Part shown: positions 33,381 to 45,340 of the stretch, one piece after another
How the letters are laid out: every line of letters starts with the position of its first letter
Position numbering within the stretch: the first letter of the stretch is position 1
Assembly (NCBI GenBank): GCA_013115135.1
Contig: JABANP010000200.1
Coordinates: forward strand, 1-64,000
Direction: 5' to 3'
Source of the DNA: Perkinsus olseni
Taxonomy: Eukaryota > Perkinsozoa > Perkinsida > Perkinsidae
DNA: 64,000 bases
The notes under the pieces: model-generated
Databases searched by the model: none
Seen by the model: the letters and a program-made list of their open reading frames with translations, nothing else
What the model was told of the DNA's origin: nothing
Translations under genes and position numbers: made by a program

Positions 33381-36300
33381 ATGACTGACCCGACCCTCAG
33401 CCCTGCTACACCAGCCAATGGTAGGCGGTCTGAAGGTAGCGGCTCCGTGAAGCTCGAAGGCAGCTCGTCTCCGAAGAGCGCATCCTCCAACCAGCAACAG
33501 CAGCAGGCTGAGAAAAAGGCAGCAGGGTGATCAGGGGTCCGGTATCATAAACCTCGTCACTAGAATCTTAGTTATCAGAGTATCTCAGGTTGATCATTGC
33601 TTTTTACGGTGTTAGGGAAAGCTTCTAACGTCGAATAATGAGGCTGTTTGATGGGGGTCCGGTATCATCAACTTCGTCATCGGAATGGAGTATCTTAGGT
33701 CAATCATTGCTCTTCACGGTGTTAGGGAAAGCTTCGTACGTCGAATGATGAGGATGTTCGAGCACTGGCCAGAGAAGCAGCAGGCGGTGGTAAGTATCCC
33801 TTCCTACCACACCCCTCCGTACACAGCCCTTGCACAGGCCCTGGTTGCTGGAGAGCTCAGCGACGATGCCGTCGAACAGAAGACTCTTGCTATGCAACAG
33901 TGGCTGTTGGGTGGAGAACTGCCGGAAACTATTATGGTAGTGTCGGTAGCATAAAAATCTACTAAGGTTAATGCGCAGGTCATCTTCGGCGGAGATGAGA
34001 AAAAACGGTCACTGTGGATTCTTAGCGATCAGAGACGCGTTGACATGTTAGAACGGCTCCTGACTGGAGTCCCTTTGGATGGCAAGTAATGATACCCTTA
34101 TCAGCTGCCTGCAGCCGCTAAGCTCATTCCGCACCACAGGTTTACTATTCAGTACGAAGTACTTGATGGTAACAACGATACGGCTGTCTATGATAAGGTC
34201 TTCAGTAATAATTGTGACAGCAGGAAGACCCGCGGCGTATCCAGAGCTTCAGGCACGGCTAAGACGATGGCAGGAGATCGTAAATGCCAAGTGGGTTTGT
34301 TAAAGAAGGAAAAGCACGTCGGGAAAATGGCCAAGGGGTTTACTAAATATGTAAAAATATAGTAGCGTCAGAGGTGGGCGGAGCGTCGGTGCCTTGTAGT
34401 GTTCTTCGACCGAGACTATGGCTCATGATTGCATCGCTAACGCTACGGCCACTGTGAGCTCATGGATGGTGGTAAAGGACGCAGAGGAAGTGGAGAATAT
34501 GAAGAGGAGCGCAGTTTTCAGTAAGTTGTGGTATGAGGTTTGTAGACGTGACGTACTGGTGCTTCGTAGGTACCTTGTTAATGAAGCAAGTTATGGTACG
34601 GGATGTCGAGTCGGTAGTAGGGGTGGTTTGAGGGGAGCGTGGCTGGAGCGTTGGGGGCCTCAGGTTATTGAAAATGATACTAAAAAGACGCACGAAGCCA
34701 TTTGTGACACAGTCGAGTCGGCGGCGGAAAACAAGGACATGCTTGCCCGGTGGGCTAAGAAATTTCCTTACTTGGGTGAAGGTAGTGTGGGTTCGGTCGA
34801 GCCACGTGTCGTGGCTGTGCTGCTTCTGGGGTTGACAGAATAATTGAACTCGTGAGGTCGTTTGCTTAGATAAAGCGGTTGATGTGATATACACGTTGAT
34901 ACAGTCTGGGAAGGAGTTCAAGCTGCGCCCCGACGTCCAACCCAATCAGGAGGCCTTGGACTTCAGCTGTATCGTCGCCTCGGTTGGGGCTAAGTATCGG
35001 GAGTATTCCACTAACATCACCAGTACGTACCGAAGGGGATCTGGAGGGTAGCGCTCATGATGATGGGCAGGAACGCTGATTGTCGACCCGACCAAGCATC
35101 AGAGGGCATATTACAACCTCTGCCTCTCTACCATGGATACCATTATTAAGAGTGAGAAGGTGGCTACTGTAGTGACGGTGATTGGAGGTGGCGTCCGTAG
35201 GTATCAACGGGAAGGAGTCCGTCACTTGTCAAGAGGTTTACAACGCTGCTGTTGAGCACATTAAGTCGAAGGTACGGTCGTAGGCGAGTCAGCGATGAGC
35301 CCCATCCCTGTCCTCCTCAGGCCTCGACCGTTGAGTTCCTTCACGATGCCTTGTCACAGTTCCAGACTGATTGCGGGTACTCGATCGGCTTGGAGTTCAG
35401 AGATGGCCATATGCTGCTGAACGCTAAGAACCATAAGCATGTAAGTTGCGCGTGGTGTCGACTAGTAGAGTTTGGATGGATCTATTGGGCTGCCTCATTA
35501 CTTCGACCCGAGCTCACGCCGCGTACACGAATCACTGTATTGGCGCCAAAAATCTCGGGTTTGTGCAACAAGGGTGGTGTCCTGAAGTTCTCGGATCTGC
35601 TCATGGCAAAGTTGGGGAAGTTGTGGTACGTCCATTGCTACTATTTCTGGATTAGATAACCCCGGGGATGTGCCTGAACCTGAGCGTTGGCTTCGCGGGC
35701 GATAAGATGGTTAATGAGAAGAAGAAGCCTTACGCGGTATGGGTGTGCGACTCGGCGTATATTTCAACGGGGCCTGATGGAAAGATGAAGGTTGGTGGAT
35801 GTCTGCCGTTGAGGGCGCTGCATGATGGTGTTGTAGGTGGAGCTACTGACGTCAGGGATGTCGTCGGGAAAGGATGAAGTCATGTAGGCGCGGGTTCGAT
35901 CCCTGGCGAGGGTATTATATCGGCACTTAAAATACAGGTACTACCTGGACACTGATCAACCCGGGGAGAACGAGGATGTTGTGAAGAGTGAGAGGAAGGA
36001 GGGTTCGAAGAAGGAAAAGAAAAGCAAAAAGGAAAAGAAGCAGCACGGTACGCCTCTGGGTCTTTGGGACTCTGGTGGAAACCGAACACCGATGGATCAG
36101 ATAAGACCCCGGACAGGTCGAAGAAGGAGAAGAGGCGTCGGGAAGAGGCTAAGTCGAGTAGTCGAAGGCACAAGCATAAGAAGGATGATCTCATCATCGA
36201 ATCACGGTGAGCCGGAGGGCTGGAGAGAACGTTAGGGGGAGTTGGGATCGGAGTGAAGCGGTGGTTGCATGCTGGCCGATGATGGAGAAAAAGATATTTC

Positions 36301-37364
36301 GGGATGGTATCCATGATGGGTTCTTTGTAGGCTTCGTACTCGTCGTAACAGAGCGACTGCGGAGGATGAGGAGGAGAGGAAGCGACTCATGGACCAACAA
36401 TATGAGTTAAGGGCTCGGAAAGTGGAGGAATGCCGGGCGAGGCTCCTACGATCGGGCGAGGATGCTGGTGATGCTGATGCTGATGCTACGGCTAAGAATA
36501 AGTGCTTGGATACTTGCAAGGTAGGGCCACCGAGGTCATCCGAGTGCTCATCAGTACTAGCTCGACATCGATTTACTTTTTATAAGTGTCCCTCTGCGCA
36601 TGGTGGAGTTTGACGTTGTTGTTCTATTGTTAGTCCTACTCGACCCCGGATGATATTCCTCACGACATTCGCACGACCAAGCTGACGGTTGACGCCAAAC
36701 ACGACACTCTGCTGGTACCTATCAACGGCACTTTGGTGCCCTTCCATATACGGACCATCAAGAACATCAGTAAACCCAACGATGAGGGAGGGAAGTACAC
36801 GTCTATCCGTAAGTCCTTTCGAGGCGTGAAGCGGTGGTACCTTCTTGATGGTCGGTCAGGTATCAACTTCCATGCGCCCGGAACCAGCTTCGTTCAACAA
36901 GATATGTTCCCAGAGTCGAACAGGTAGTGGTAGCAGGCCTTTGGAGATGTTTGGAATGTCTTTTTGTAGGAGCAAGCAGACTTTGATTTACCTTAAGGAG
37001 CTCAACTACCGTTCGGAGGATGGTCGGAACCTGCAGGCGGTGTTTAGGTAGTGCCTGAAGGTGCTGCTTCTTGTGGGGGATGGTGGTGATGTAGGGGGCT
37101 GAAGGAACTTCAGAAGAGGCAGAGAACCCGGGAGTTGGAGGCCAATACTATGAAGGACATCAAAGAGCAACCGTCGTTGAAGTTGATCAAGGACAGGAGC
37201 CGGCCAGTACTCAGGTGCTCGAGTCTCCTGCCGACTGGCTTGATGAACGCAGCGTGTCTCGTGGTCAGGGACCTTAATGTGAAGCCACAGCTCGGTTCCA
37301 CTGGCCGCAACAGGGCGGTGGGAACTCTGGAGGCGCACCAGAACGGCTTCAGGTGGGGGCACGG

Positions 37365-37395
<31 letters not shown>

Positions 37396-39525
37396 TCCGT
37401 GAGTGGGCATCGTACCGGTGTAGGTTCACCTCTTCGCGTGCTGAGCATGTTGATATCATCTACCGCAATATCGCTCATGCCATCTTCCAGCCTTGCGAGA
37501 ACGACCAGACGGTGTTGCTGCACTTCAACCTGAAGGACCCAATACTGGTAGGAGAGCTAGAGGGCGATGGTCTATGATGATTGTGGTGATCAGGTTGGTG
37601 GAAAGAAGAAGACCTACGATATTCAGTTCTATACTGAGACGAGGTCGGCTGGTGATGACCTTGGCACCCGAAGGAGGGTACTAGTGGGGAGAGAAGGCGG
37701 GGTGGTGGCTGGATCAGTTCTCGCCGGAAATGTTGAGCTCGTGCACAGGAGGGACTTTGTGTTACGGAGGGATATTCTTTCGTCGGAGAGGTTGGACTCA
37801 TAGAACGCAACCAGGGTAAATGTGGTAGATGAGTAGAGAACCAATGGTGTGATGGGAGTAGGCCACTGGTAGACAGTCTGTAGCTTTATAGTACCGCTCG
37901 CCCTGGCACGACTCGATAGTCTTACGGTCTACCGGGGTCCGACAGGGTTGTTATTTTCGAACTTGCTGTGCGCTGATGATCAAGCTCGGTATGGCGTTCA
38001 TGGTTGTCCTCCAATTCAGGCTGGATACGACCCTGATGAGATTATGGATGAACAGAGGGAGCGGGAAATGATAACAAAGTTGAACAAATTATTCCGGTAC
38101 TGCCATCACTCACCTGCGGACCTCTTTTCTCTCTGATTCTCACTCGACCGTCAGGGAATTCGTACGGCAGGTGGAGGAGCAGGTGTGGTCTCAATACGCT
38201 CCCAACCTGGAGTTCGACATGCCCTATCGTGAGCTTGGTTTTACTGGTAAGCCTATGGTCCCTCGCCGCAGCCGCTGCATGTGTTTACGATGAAGGTACT
38301 CCCAACAAGGCGCATGTTGACATCTTTCCTTGTCGGGATTGTATAGTAGCATTAACCGATTGGCCTGCCTACGTGCTTAGTCTCAGGAATATCGACATCG
38401 TCTACTTTGAGAGGGTAGTACAGGGGAACTGTGGTTGACACTGAGGGGCGGTCTGCCAGGACACAAGTCCATGAGCTCACGGGCTTTGAAATCCCTTCAC
38501 CGCACAATCTGGTGGTAGCGTTGCACTGTCGCGCATCCGGCCGGATTGGGCAAGTGGAACTTGGACGATCGTCCTGCCCTAGCCGAGGACTGTCCGCAGG
38601 ATGGGTGTGATGGCGTGGGATGGTTTTTATGTAGGTCTCCTTCAATCTGCGTAACTTCGACATGACCTTCATTTTCAAAGACTATACTCAAACTCCTGCG
38701 AGAATCTCTATTATACCTACTGAGAGCCTGGACCAGATCAAGCAGTGGTTGGGAGAATTAGGGGTAGGTCTCGGGTTCGATTCCCACGCTGGGTGTTTTG
38801 CAAAGGTTGTAATGCTATTGCATTCAGATTGTATGGTATCAAGGGCCTACCAACATGAACTGGACTAACATCATGAAGGAAATTAATAAGTGAGTTGTGG
38901 AAGGAGTGGTATGGTGACCGGCACGCAAGCTCAAACCTTTCAGGAATAAGCAAGCATTCATTGACAACGGCGCGTGGGAAGGATGGTTCGGTGAATCGGT
39001 TGAGGAAGGTAGGTCGGCAAGGCTCCTTGTTTGGACCATTCAAGTATAGCAGGTTCTGATGACGGTATGGACGAGGGTGATGAGGAGTACACAGAAAGCG
39101 AAGACAGCGATGTTGAGTCTGAGGCTGGAGGCTCCGAGTAGGTCCATAATCATCGCTGTCGTCCTCCGCCGGACGTATCTTTATCTGGCTTATGTGTACG
39201 GCTTCAACCTCAGATACAAAGGGGGCGGTTCTGATAGCGACTCTGGGAGCAGTTTCTTGGGTGAGTCATCGTGTTAGTCGATGAGATGCAGTATTTTTAT
39301 TCCGTTAGTTGACGAGGATTCTGACTCTGACTCGGAGGTCTCTCTGGCGTCGGACGAATCTGAAGGGCTCAGCTGGGATGAACTGGAGAAGAAGGCAGCC
39401 AATGTAATGCACTATGCAGCCTGGGGTGATTTACTTCGGCGATATGGCAGGAGGATCGGAAGCGTCGTCGCAGTCCTGAGAGTTCCGAGAAAAAGAGGCC
39501 GGCGTCTAAGAAGAAGAGACGATGA
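33381..39525 (+). CDS. SPT16: FACT complex subunit SPT16, histone chaperone
   Basis: SPT16 pairs with SSRP1/POB3 and disassembles and rebuilds nucleosomes during transcription and replication. Many short exons follow the SPT16 order. Aminopeptidase-like N-terminal domain: QQWLLGGELPETIMVV, VGLLKKEKHVGKMAKGF, LIQSGKEFKLRPDVQPNQ, YSIGLEFRDGHMLLNAKNH and NLSVGFAGDKMVNEKKKPYA. A lysine-rich linker (SERKEGSKKEKKSKKEKK) follows. Dimerisation and middle domains: PFHIRTIKNISKPNDEGG, GTLEAHQNGFR joined to FTSSRAEHVDIIYRNIAHAI, FQPCENDQTVLLHFNLKDP, and NWTNIMKEIN. Acidic tail: DEDSDSDSEVSLASDESEG then LSWDELEKKA, ending in KKRPASKKKRR at 39525. The start at 33381 precedes a low-complexity leader and is probable, not certain. 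Confidence 0.88.
33531..33775 (+). repeat. Tandem duplication of about 125 bases at the 5' end of SPT16
   Basis: GGGTCCGGTATCAT, CTTAGGT or TCAGGT, CAATCATTGCT and GGTGTTAGGGAAAGCTTC occur twice in order, at about 33535-33650 and 33655-33765. The second copy runs into the exon for SFVRRMMRMFEHWP; the first has frame-breaking changes and is presumably intronic. Confidence 0.7.
37365..37395. repeat. CAT microsatellite inside an SPT16 intron
   Basis: About ten CAT units. They lie between a donor after GGCTTCAG and the acceptor GGTGTAG, so they are spliced out and do not encode a histidine or isoleucine run in SPT16. Confidence 0.8.
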
Positions 39526-39932
39526 GTTGGTTTGGATGGGGTAACGCTGTAACGTTCATTCATCTACTACTAATATTGCTAATATTACCACTACCTGAGG
39601 GCGGCGGCACCGGTCGTTGTCGTCTCTCGGTAAGCACGTCGTTAATCTCCAAAGACCTTTCGATCAACTGTGATTGTTACCATCATCAATTACACTTTTC
39701 GTCAGGAGTGCATTATCCTTTATTATTGTCCTTGCGTTCAATGCTCACGATCCTGCATGAAGGGATCTTATCGGATGCGCATGCTGGCACTACGCAAGTG
39801 TGAAAGATACGTCTGTTAGCTGAACATTCTGCTGCCTTTTCTCTTCGCTCGGTAGCGGAAAGTTGATTTTCATCTGACAGTTTTTCGACGGGCATTTTAA
39901 TCATCCATAGCTTGTTTAACTTCATCAGTAGA

Positions 39933-41190
39933 ATGCAACCGTTCCAGTCGACACCAAGTAGCCATTACATCGGCAGTACCAGCGGCAGCGCGACAGGAGG
40001 GGGGTCGGTCCAGTCGCCGTGGGCGGCTGCATCAACATCATCATCAGCAGCGCCTGGTGGTGGGGCATGGCAGGGAGGCTCATCTGGGGAGTTCCCGGAC
40101 TTCTATCAAGGTAGGGGTTCACGCGTAGTGTCAGCTTGCTAATATCATTACCGTAGGTGCTGCCGGTGGTGGGGTGACTTCCCCGTCCGCATCTTCAATG
40201 GGAGGTACCGGCGTTCTACCACCGCGTCAGCCATCCCTAGGCGGAGGCTCTATGGGAGGAGCAGGCCCTCAGCACCCAACGCCTGGAGGGGGGTCCATGG
40301 GAGAGTTCGGTACAAGGCCTAGCCCAGTGGCCGACTTCACACGGTTTGTGACAGATACAGACGACGATGATTTGGCCAATGAACCTCCTCTGTTAGAAGA
40401 ACTAGGTGGGTGTCTGCTGCCCATTTCTGTTGTTTTTCCCTCATGCTCGTGTGAACAGGTATCGATTTGGATGCTATAGCAGCCCGTATAAAGTCTATCC
40501 TCTTTTTCCGTGGTGTCAGCCAGAACCTTATGCAAGACACTGATCTTGGAGGTGAGGGGAAGGCGACCTTGAAGGACATCAGCAGCAGCCGACGTCCACT
40601 CAGGTCCACTACTCATCGCAGCAGCCTTCGGTACAATGCTAGTGCTTGCCGGAAAGGTAGTCTCTTACGATGTTCTTTTCTTCATGAGCGTATCTCAGGT
40701 TCACTTTGGTTACATATACGGTTTGGGGATGGTGGGCTGTCTGGGTATTTATTTATTAACTAACGTCATGAGCCCTAAGAAGAACGGAATAGATCTTTAC
40801 ACAACGATGAGCATCCTAGGTAGTATTCTTCTCAGGGCCAGCCATTACCCTCGCTTTTGCAGGATACGGATTGCTCCCAGTAGTTTTCCTCGCGGCTGCA
40901 GCGGTGTTCTTCAAGTTCACAGGGGCCCCAGGTGGGACCTGCTCCAGTCAGCCACCATCATCATCCTGGCATGCGTCTTTGGCCCAGGTATAATAGTGGC
41001 CGTTCTGAACGTGTTGTGGTGCACTTTGACCGCTAGTCGGTTCTTAGAAGCGGCAGTTGATATGCAGAATCAACGATGGTTAATAGCCTACCCAGTGGCC
41101 ATGGTGTAAGCCTGCATCAATTGACTCGTTCCGCCCCTTGTATATGCTTTATGCAGGTATACAGTGTTTGTTATTATAACTGTCTTCTGA
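39933..41190 (+). CDS. Yip1/YIPF5-family Golgi/ER membrane protein
   Basis: Yip1 proteins bind Rab GTPases and act in ER-to-Golgi vesicle budding. ATG at 39933 starts a glycine- and serine-rich cytosolic domain (MQPFQSTPSSHYIGSTSGSA, later GGGSMGGAGPQHPTPGGGS). Next comes the family signature ANEPPLLEELG joined to IDLDAIAARIKSILF. Splicing gives GPLLIAAAFGTMLVLAGK, then VHFGYIYGLGMVGCLGIYLL, then YGLLPVVFLAAAAVFF, then NVLWCTLTASRFLEAA, NQRWLIAYPVAM and the end VYTVFVIITVF. These are the five membrane helices of the family. The last intron is 41106-41156, and the stop is at 41188-41190. It is complete and close to standard YIPF5 architecture, with an unusually Gly/Ser-rich N-terminus. Confidence 0.88.
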
Positions 41191-41597
41191 GGTATAGTGC
41201 CCGGTGGTGCTGTGCTGAGTAACAACTCCTCCTCCGGACAGGGAAGGGCAGTACTGAATGATGATATATCATTAGAAGCAATGCCGTGTACTGTTTTTCG
41301 ATAGTCAGTGTTTTGTTCACAGTCCCAAGTCACGTGACAAAGAGACTCGAAGAGTAATGACCGTATGATAGACATCTTTGGTGTCTCGCTGATGCTTGAC
41401 GGAGATGTGGCCATCAGCCACCCAGCATGCATTGATACGTTAAACGAACAACTTCGATCCCTGATAAGCAACGTTCAACCCTGGATACCATCAATATCAT
41501 CTGGGCCCTGCTGTTTCCATGGATTGAGCCACCCGATGGTCACTCCAACACTACAGTCACACAGCGTGGCCACTGACAACACTATCTAGCATGCCAC

Positions 41598-42197
41598 TCA
41601 ACGACGAACCCCGCGCTGCTTCTTCCTTCTCGGGACAACATTGTTGAACTCAGCGTGATTGGCGCCGGCCGGGGAAGCAGGATGGTCCTCTGCATGGTCG
41701 GGTTGAAGGTTGTCAGTCGCACCGCCATCTGCTGGGCTAGTCGTCGTGGCTGCTGCTGGTTGGGCACCACTTGCCCTTGTCGTAGCATCAACGGGGTATG
41801 GTGATTGAGTGGCAGGATGAGCCGTAGAGGCCTCTCCGGTCGGGGGTGGTGGAGGGCGGGGGCCGGTGTCACTCCTTCTCGGACACTGAAGACGCGACAG
41901 TCCATCGTTTCCGAGGTCGATCCCGGGCACTCACATGTGGATTGAACAAGGAGTACGCTGAGGCACCGACGATGTTGGATATAAAAGTGTAGAACCGCAT
42001 GTGTATGATTTGAAGGACGGTAATAGCTGCAAGCGTTGATGCATCGGCTTCTTTGCGACCAACGACGGGGCAACAGCGTTGGTGCTCGAAGCGCCGTTTT
42101 CCAGTGGCGAGCGCGAAAATGTACACTTCCCGATCATCTCCGATTCCCAAGCACTCGTGTTATCCAAGATAACTCTATTCACGCGATGCGAGCTCAC
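41598..42197 (-). CDS. Hypothetical minus-strand two-exon gene
   Basis: The 5' part (from about 42150) reads GDDREVYIFALATGKRRFEH with a mildly hydrophobic region TLAAITVLQIIHMRFYTFIS and SNIVGASAYSLFN. The 3' part is proline-, alanine- and threonine-rich (RSDTGPRPPPPPTGEAS, SPADGGATDNLQPDHAED) and ends PRRKKQRGVRR at 41598. The change of frame between them implies an intron near 41930. Nothing was recognised. The gene is convergent with YIP1. A shorter alternative start lies at 42150. Confidence 0.35.
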
Positions 42198-42679
42198 GCA
42201 CGAGAATACTTCTCTTTTGAGTTAAAGAAACAGTATAATTGGTACTCGCATTCAAAAGTTGTATAAATGAGCTGAGAAGTGGGGAAGCTCTCCGAATGGT
42301 TCGAATGCCCTAGCCAAGGCTCGAACTCATGCCTCACCGCTTCATAATCGGTTACTACATCCTATCGCGCAGCAGACGACCCTCACGCTCTCCGTGTTAA
42401 GGCCGCCTTCGTAGTCCTTCGTTGCTATTCCCGTAGTAACCGCAAGGACCAAAACTGCTCACCAGGACCAGAACCACGCGTCGGCACGTTCAAGATGGCA
42501 CGCTTGAGAACTTGCAAGATCCGGTAGTGCGCACGTACAAATCGATTTTCGATCTCGAGGTTCGAGCTATCCCTCGTAGACAAGCTAGATTATCACTTTA
42601 AGGAGAACGTATCTATCGAAGCGTAGTAGCAGTGTGATGAGCATGGCCCGTGTCCGGCTTGAATGATCTCGCTCGTTCA

Positions 42680-42960
42680 GAGACAGACCTGAGCTATGCC
42701 CTCGCCGAGTACGCGAGCTCACAGCTCAGCCAATACAGGTATGCACTATAGTGACAAGATGGTGACGACTACAGTGTACACTATGTAACAGCTACAGCCT
42801 GGCTTAGTACTACTTAGCTGTTAGACTATCATCGCTGCACTTACCTTTACTGCTACTGCATATCGTTAGACTTAGATAACCGTCTGATCTCACTATGCGC
42901 CCAGCGCTCGCGTGCAGGAGTATATGTACGTGCTACACTCAGCTTAGCTTAGTAAGCTGT
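42680..42960. repeat. Inverted copy of the A/B distal upstream block
   Basis: The reverse complement carries, in order, AGTGTAGCACGTACAT, CTCCTGCACGCGAG, GACGGTTATCTAAGTCTAACG, GATGATAGTCTAACAGCTA and CACTATAGTGCA. These match 15120-15305 upstream of copy B. Here it lies upstream of copy C in the opposite orientation, so the block has moved or flipped independently of the gene. Confidence 0.6.
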
Positions 42961-43066
42961 AGATCACGTTATTGCCTAGATCCCCTCGAGTCCAATTTTA
43001 CGTTTCTTCTAGCGTCGTCTCTAATAGCCCCACTGTACCCAGTTATAGTGCAGCGTACGTTTCCTG

Positions 43067-43831
43067 ATGGCTCGGTCATCCATCAAGTACCCCTCCCACG
43101 GCTCATGTTTCAGCGGCCTATCTATCAGCCTCTTCTTCTTGTACGTCCCGCAAGTGGTGCTTTCGGTCCCCGGTGCCCTATTATACACTGCTGATTATCC
43201 CCCGGATTGCGCTGGTGGTATACATCCGCAACGCTTCAGAATTGATGGGTTCGTTCGCGAAGGCCAGTGCATTTATGCTACTTTCAGAAATGACTCCGGT
43301 ACGACTCAGATAGAGAATTTTGGTGTAATTCTGAAATCGGACGGACCTCCACCAGCCGCCAAGATGAAGGTGCAGATGAACGTTGGCGATGGCAACAAAG
43401 TCAGCTTGGAGACCAGCGGCCGCGTTGAGCTCAATTTCGACAATGATACGCAGTACTTCAACTTGATCCTGAGTTCGACGAGCAACTCTTTCAGTGAGGT
43501 CAACGAGGACGGGCTGATTGAATGCAATATACAGGGCGATGCTCTCATGGGATTCTATAATGGTCCCTCGGACAGGGAGTATGGAACCGGAAATTACATC
43601 ATCAAGGGTGTCGCTGATATCAATGGAGTGGGCCTCTATTCGCCTTATTCCGCGGTATCCACACCAGAGAAATACGAGATTCGACAAGTTCTGAGAATGA
43701 GAAAGAGAGGTGACAATGGCACCAGCTTCTTCTTCGCTTTTCGTGTGGATCTTCTCGGTGGGGATCCTGGAGAGGAAGAGTTGGTGGACAGGTATCAAGA
43801 TGATGTCATTGAAGCTTCTCTGACTTTCTGA
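43067..43831 (+). CDS. DHPPGC-family secreted protein, divergent copy C
   Basis: A single exon of 254 residues. The leader MARSSIKYPSHGSCFSGLSI then SLFFLYVPQVVLSV is hydrophobic and signal-like, but longer than in other copies. The hallmark appears as DYPPDCAGG, with the partner cysteine in EGQCIYATF. Family landmarks persist: FGVILKSDGPPP, VELNFDNDTQYFNLIL, the NYIIKGVADINGVGLYSPYS block (equivalent to WYYLEGSAD and FSLYSPL), and FFFAFRVDLLGG replacing the usual HIRFSFGAEG. It has one additional cysteine (IECNIQGDAL). It is fully open despite strong divergence, which points to a long-lived functional lineage. No known domain was recognised. Confidence 0.75.
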   Translation: MARSSIKYPSHGSCFSGLSISLFFLYVPQVVLSVPGALLYTADYPPDCAGGIHPQRFRIDGFVREGQCIYATFRNDSGTTQIENFGVILKSDGPPPAAKMKVQMNVGDGNKVSLETSGRVELNFDNDTQYFNLILSSTSNSFSEVNEDGLIECNIQGDALMGFYNGPSDREYGTGNYIIKGVADINGVGLYSPYSAVSTPEKYEIRQVLRMRKRGDNGTSFFFAFRVDLLGGDPGEEELVDRYQDDVIEASLTF

Positions 43832-43839
43832 TGCGTTCA

Positions 43840-44680
43840 CGGGTGCGCTCTCTCACGCGGTCTTCGCATCTTGGTCGGCGATCGAACTTTTCTGGTTAAT
43901 AGACTATTACTAATAGCAGCATAAGTCTGTTATAACCATCATTTTGCCGTCCTGTCTGATATTTCGAGCGATAAAATTCAGGATGATAATATTCATCTTG
44001 AAACCTCAAAAATCATCGGAAGCTTCGATCACCGACTTGTTAGGATGATCTTCAGCTTTCTCACCTGTCCGCTTCCCAGCGGCCTCAAAGCAAAGCTTTT
44101 GCGTTCTCGCAGTCTCGTCGAGCTTGTGTGTAGGAGAACCGAAGTGGATTTTTCTATTATATTCGAATGCTTAGATTCTACACGTGGCTTCAAGCGCTGT
44201 TAGACCTATGATGCACCGAATGCACAGTCAATTCTCCTCGGGCTCCATCGAATCGAAAATCCAGATAGCGACGCATTAACTCACTGACACTGGGGGTGCT
44301 GCATTGGTTGAGTTGACTCTCTTTTTCCTGGCTGCAGCAGCGCTTGTTCCTCTCAATCGGCATCACGAGCGGTTTCAAAGGTGGCTTCCACAGAACCCCT
44401 CGCACGTGTGCAGGTTGTATCAAGTGAACCAAACCCCCAAAGACTTACTCATCGTACTAGAAGGATAAGTACGATGAATAACGTATCAACTAATAACGTA
44501 TTGACACAGTAATGACTGATACGTCATGTAACAGGCACTAAAGGAACAACCGATCCGTACACAAAAATAAGCAACAGCACAGGCGTATCTCATCATGTTG
44601 CTGCCTTAGCGATCCTCTGCTTCACGCCGGAACCGGCACGCAGCCCACCGACACAGAGCTTTCATTTATCCAAAGTCCCC
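43840..44680. other. Intergenic region behind copy C
   Basis: AT-rich from 43890 to 44000. No convincing gene was seen on either strand. A small palindrome with GTACGATGAATAACGTATC words lies at 44455-44530. It probably forms the left border of the second duplication cluster. Confidence 0.4.
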
Positions 44681-44685
44681 TTTGC

Positions 44686-45051
44686 TCTTCTCATGGGTGT
44701 ACCACTGGGTACTGTACGAGCTGTCAGTGTATGGCCCAAAACTGTACGTCTGGAAGCTGTGCGGATCAAGCTTGCACGAATGTGATTTCTACGAGTTGTC
44801 AATGTACCGAGCGATCCCACCGCGGAAGGAGTCTTTCTTCGTGCTACACGTATGCTCATACCTCCCTGGGCGACAATACGCAAGAAGGGGTAGACAGAAA
44901 GAGGCGCGGCACGGGCGGATCGGAGTTAATTTCCACTCACTGTAACCGCTGCACGTACCAGAGCCTCAGAGAAGAGAAGAGAAGTAAAGTTTACTTCTCT
45001 ACTGTTTACTTAGTAAACACCGAATGTAGAAGTGCGTCTAGACGTTGTTGA
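44686..45051 (+). CDS. Cysteine-rich ORF, uncertain
   Basis: The frame is open over CSSHGCTTGYCTSCQCMAQN then CTSGSCADQACTNVISTSCQ and CTERSH, giving 12 cysteines in about 50 residues, before a polar tail. No start codon fits directly; an upstream hydrophobic stretch in another frame (VAALAILCFTPEPA, about 44597) could be a spliced leader. It could be a small secreted cysteine-rich protein or the remnant of one. Confidence 0.3.
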   Translation, partial: SSHGCTTGYCTSCQCMAQNCTSGSCADQACTNVISTSCQCTERSHRGRSLSSCYTYAHTSLGDNTQEGVDRKRRGTGGSELISTHCNRCTYQSLREEKRSKVYFSTVYLVNTECRSASRRC

Positions 45052-45340
45052 TAATGCTTCTCACGGAGTTGCGAACCTTCCTGCATAGTAGGTTCTGGTG
45101 ACACTCGTGTATTCAATCTCCAATCTACAACCATCACTAGATCCTCTGCCGACCATACCTTCTCAACTAGGCAGGTTATAAACCTAACCAAGCTGACTAA
45201 GTACAGTTATTCCATCCGTTTTACTCCCTGGGCCGAGAGTACTCACCGGACTGCTGAGGGGGCACAGCAGCCAATGGCCGTCGGCCATTCAGTGTTGGGA
45301 AGGTTGGGGTTGACGGGGTCTTCTATCCACTAACTCCACT
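45030..45340 (+). pseudogene. Relic G: 3' fragment of a DHPPGC-family gene
   Basis: It matches 52255-52560 of copy E over TGCTTCTCACGGAGTTGCGAACCT, GGTTCTGGTGACAC, CCTCTGCCGACCAT and GTTGTTGAAAAGG-like words, with stops and indels throughout. No 5' half or signal peptide was found. The match continues into the 3' flank up to about 45440. Confidence 0.65.

Noticed and set aside
37353..37577. Poly-histidine or poly-isoleucine protein from the CAT repeat
   Set aside because: The repeat lies in an SPT16 intron with clear splice sites on both sides.
42300..42400. tRNA-like region with CATAA or TTATGAA anticodon-like loop
   Set aside because: The T arm and the anticodon arm are on incompatible strands or have mismatched stems; no cloverleaf.
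43181..43840. Long minus-strand ORF of 219 residues opposite copy C
   Set aside because: Shadow of copy C; it has no signal or family features, and the plus strand matches the DHPPGC family.
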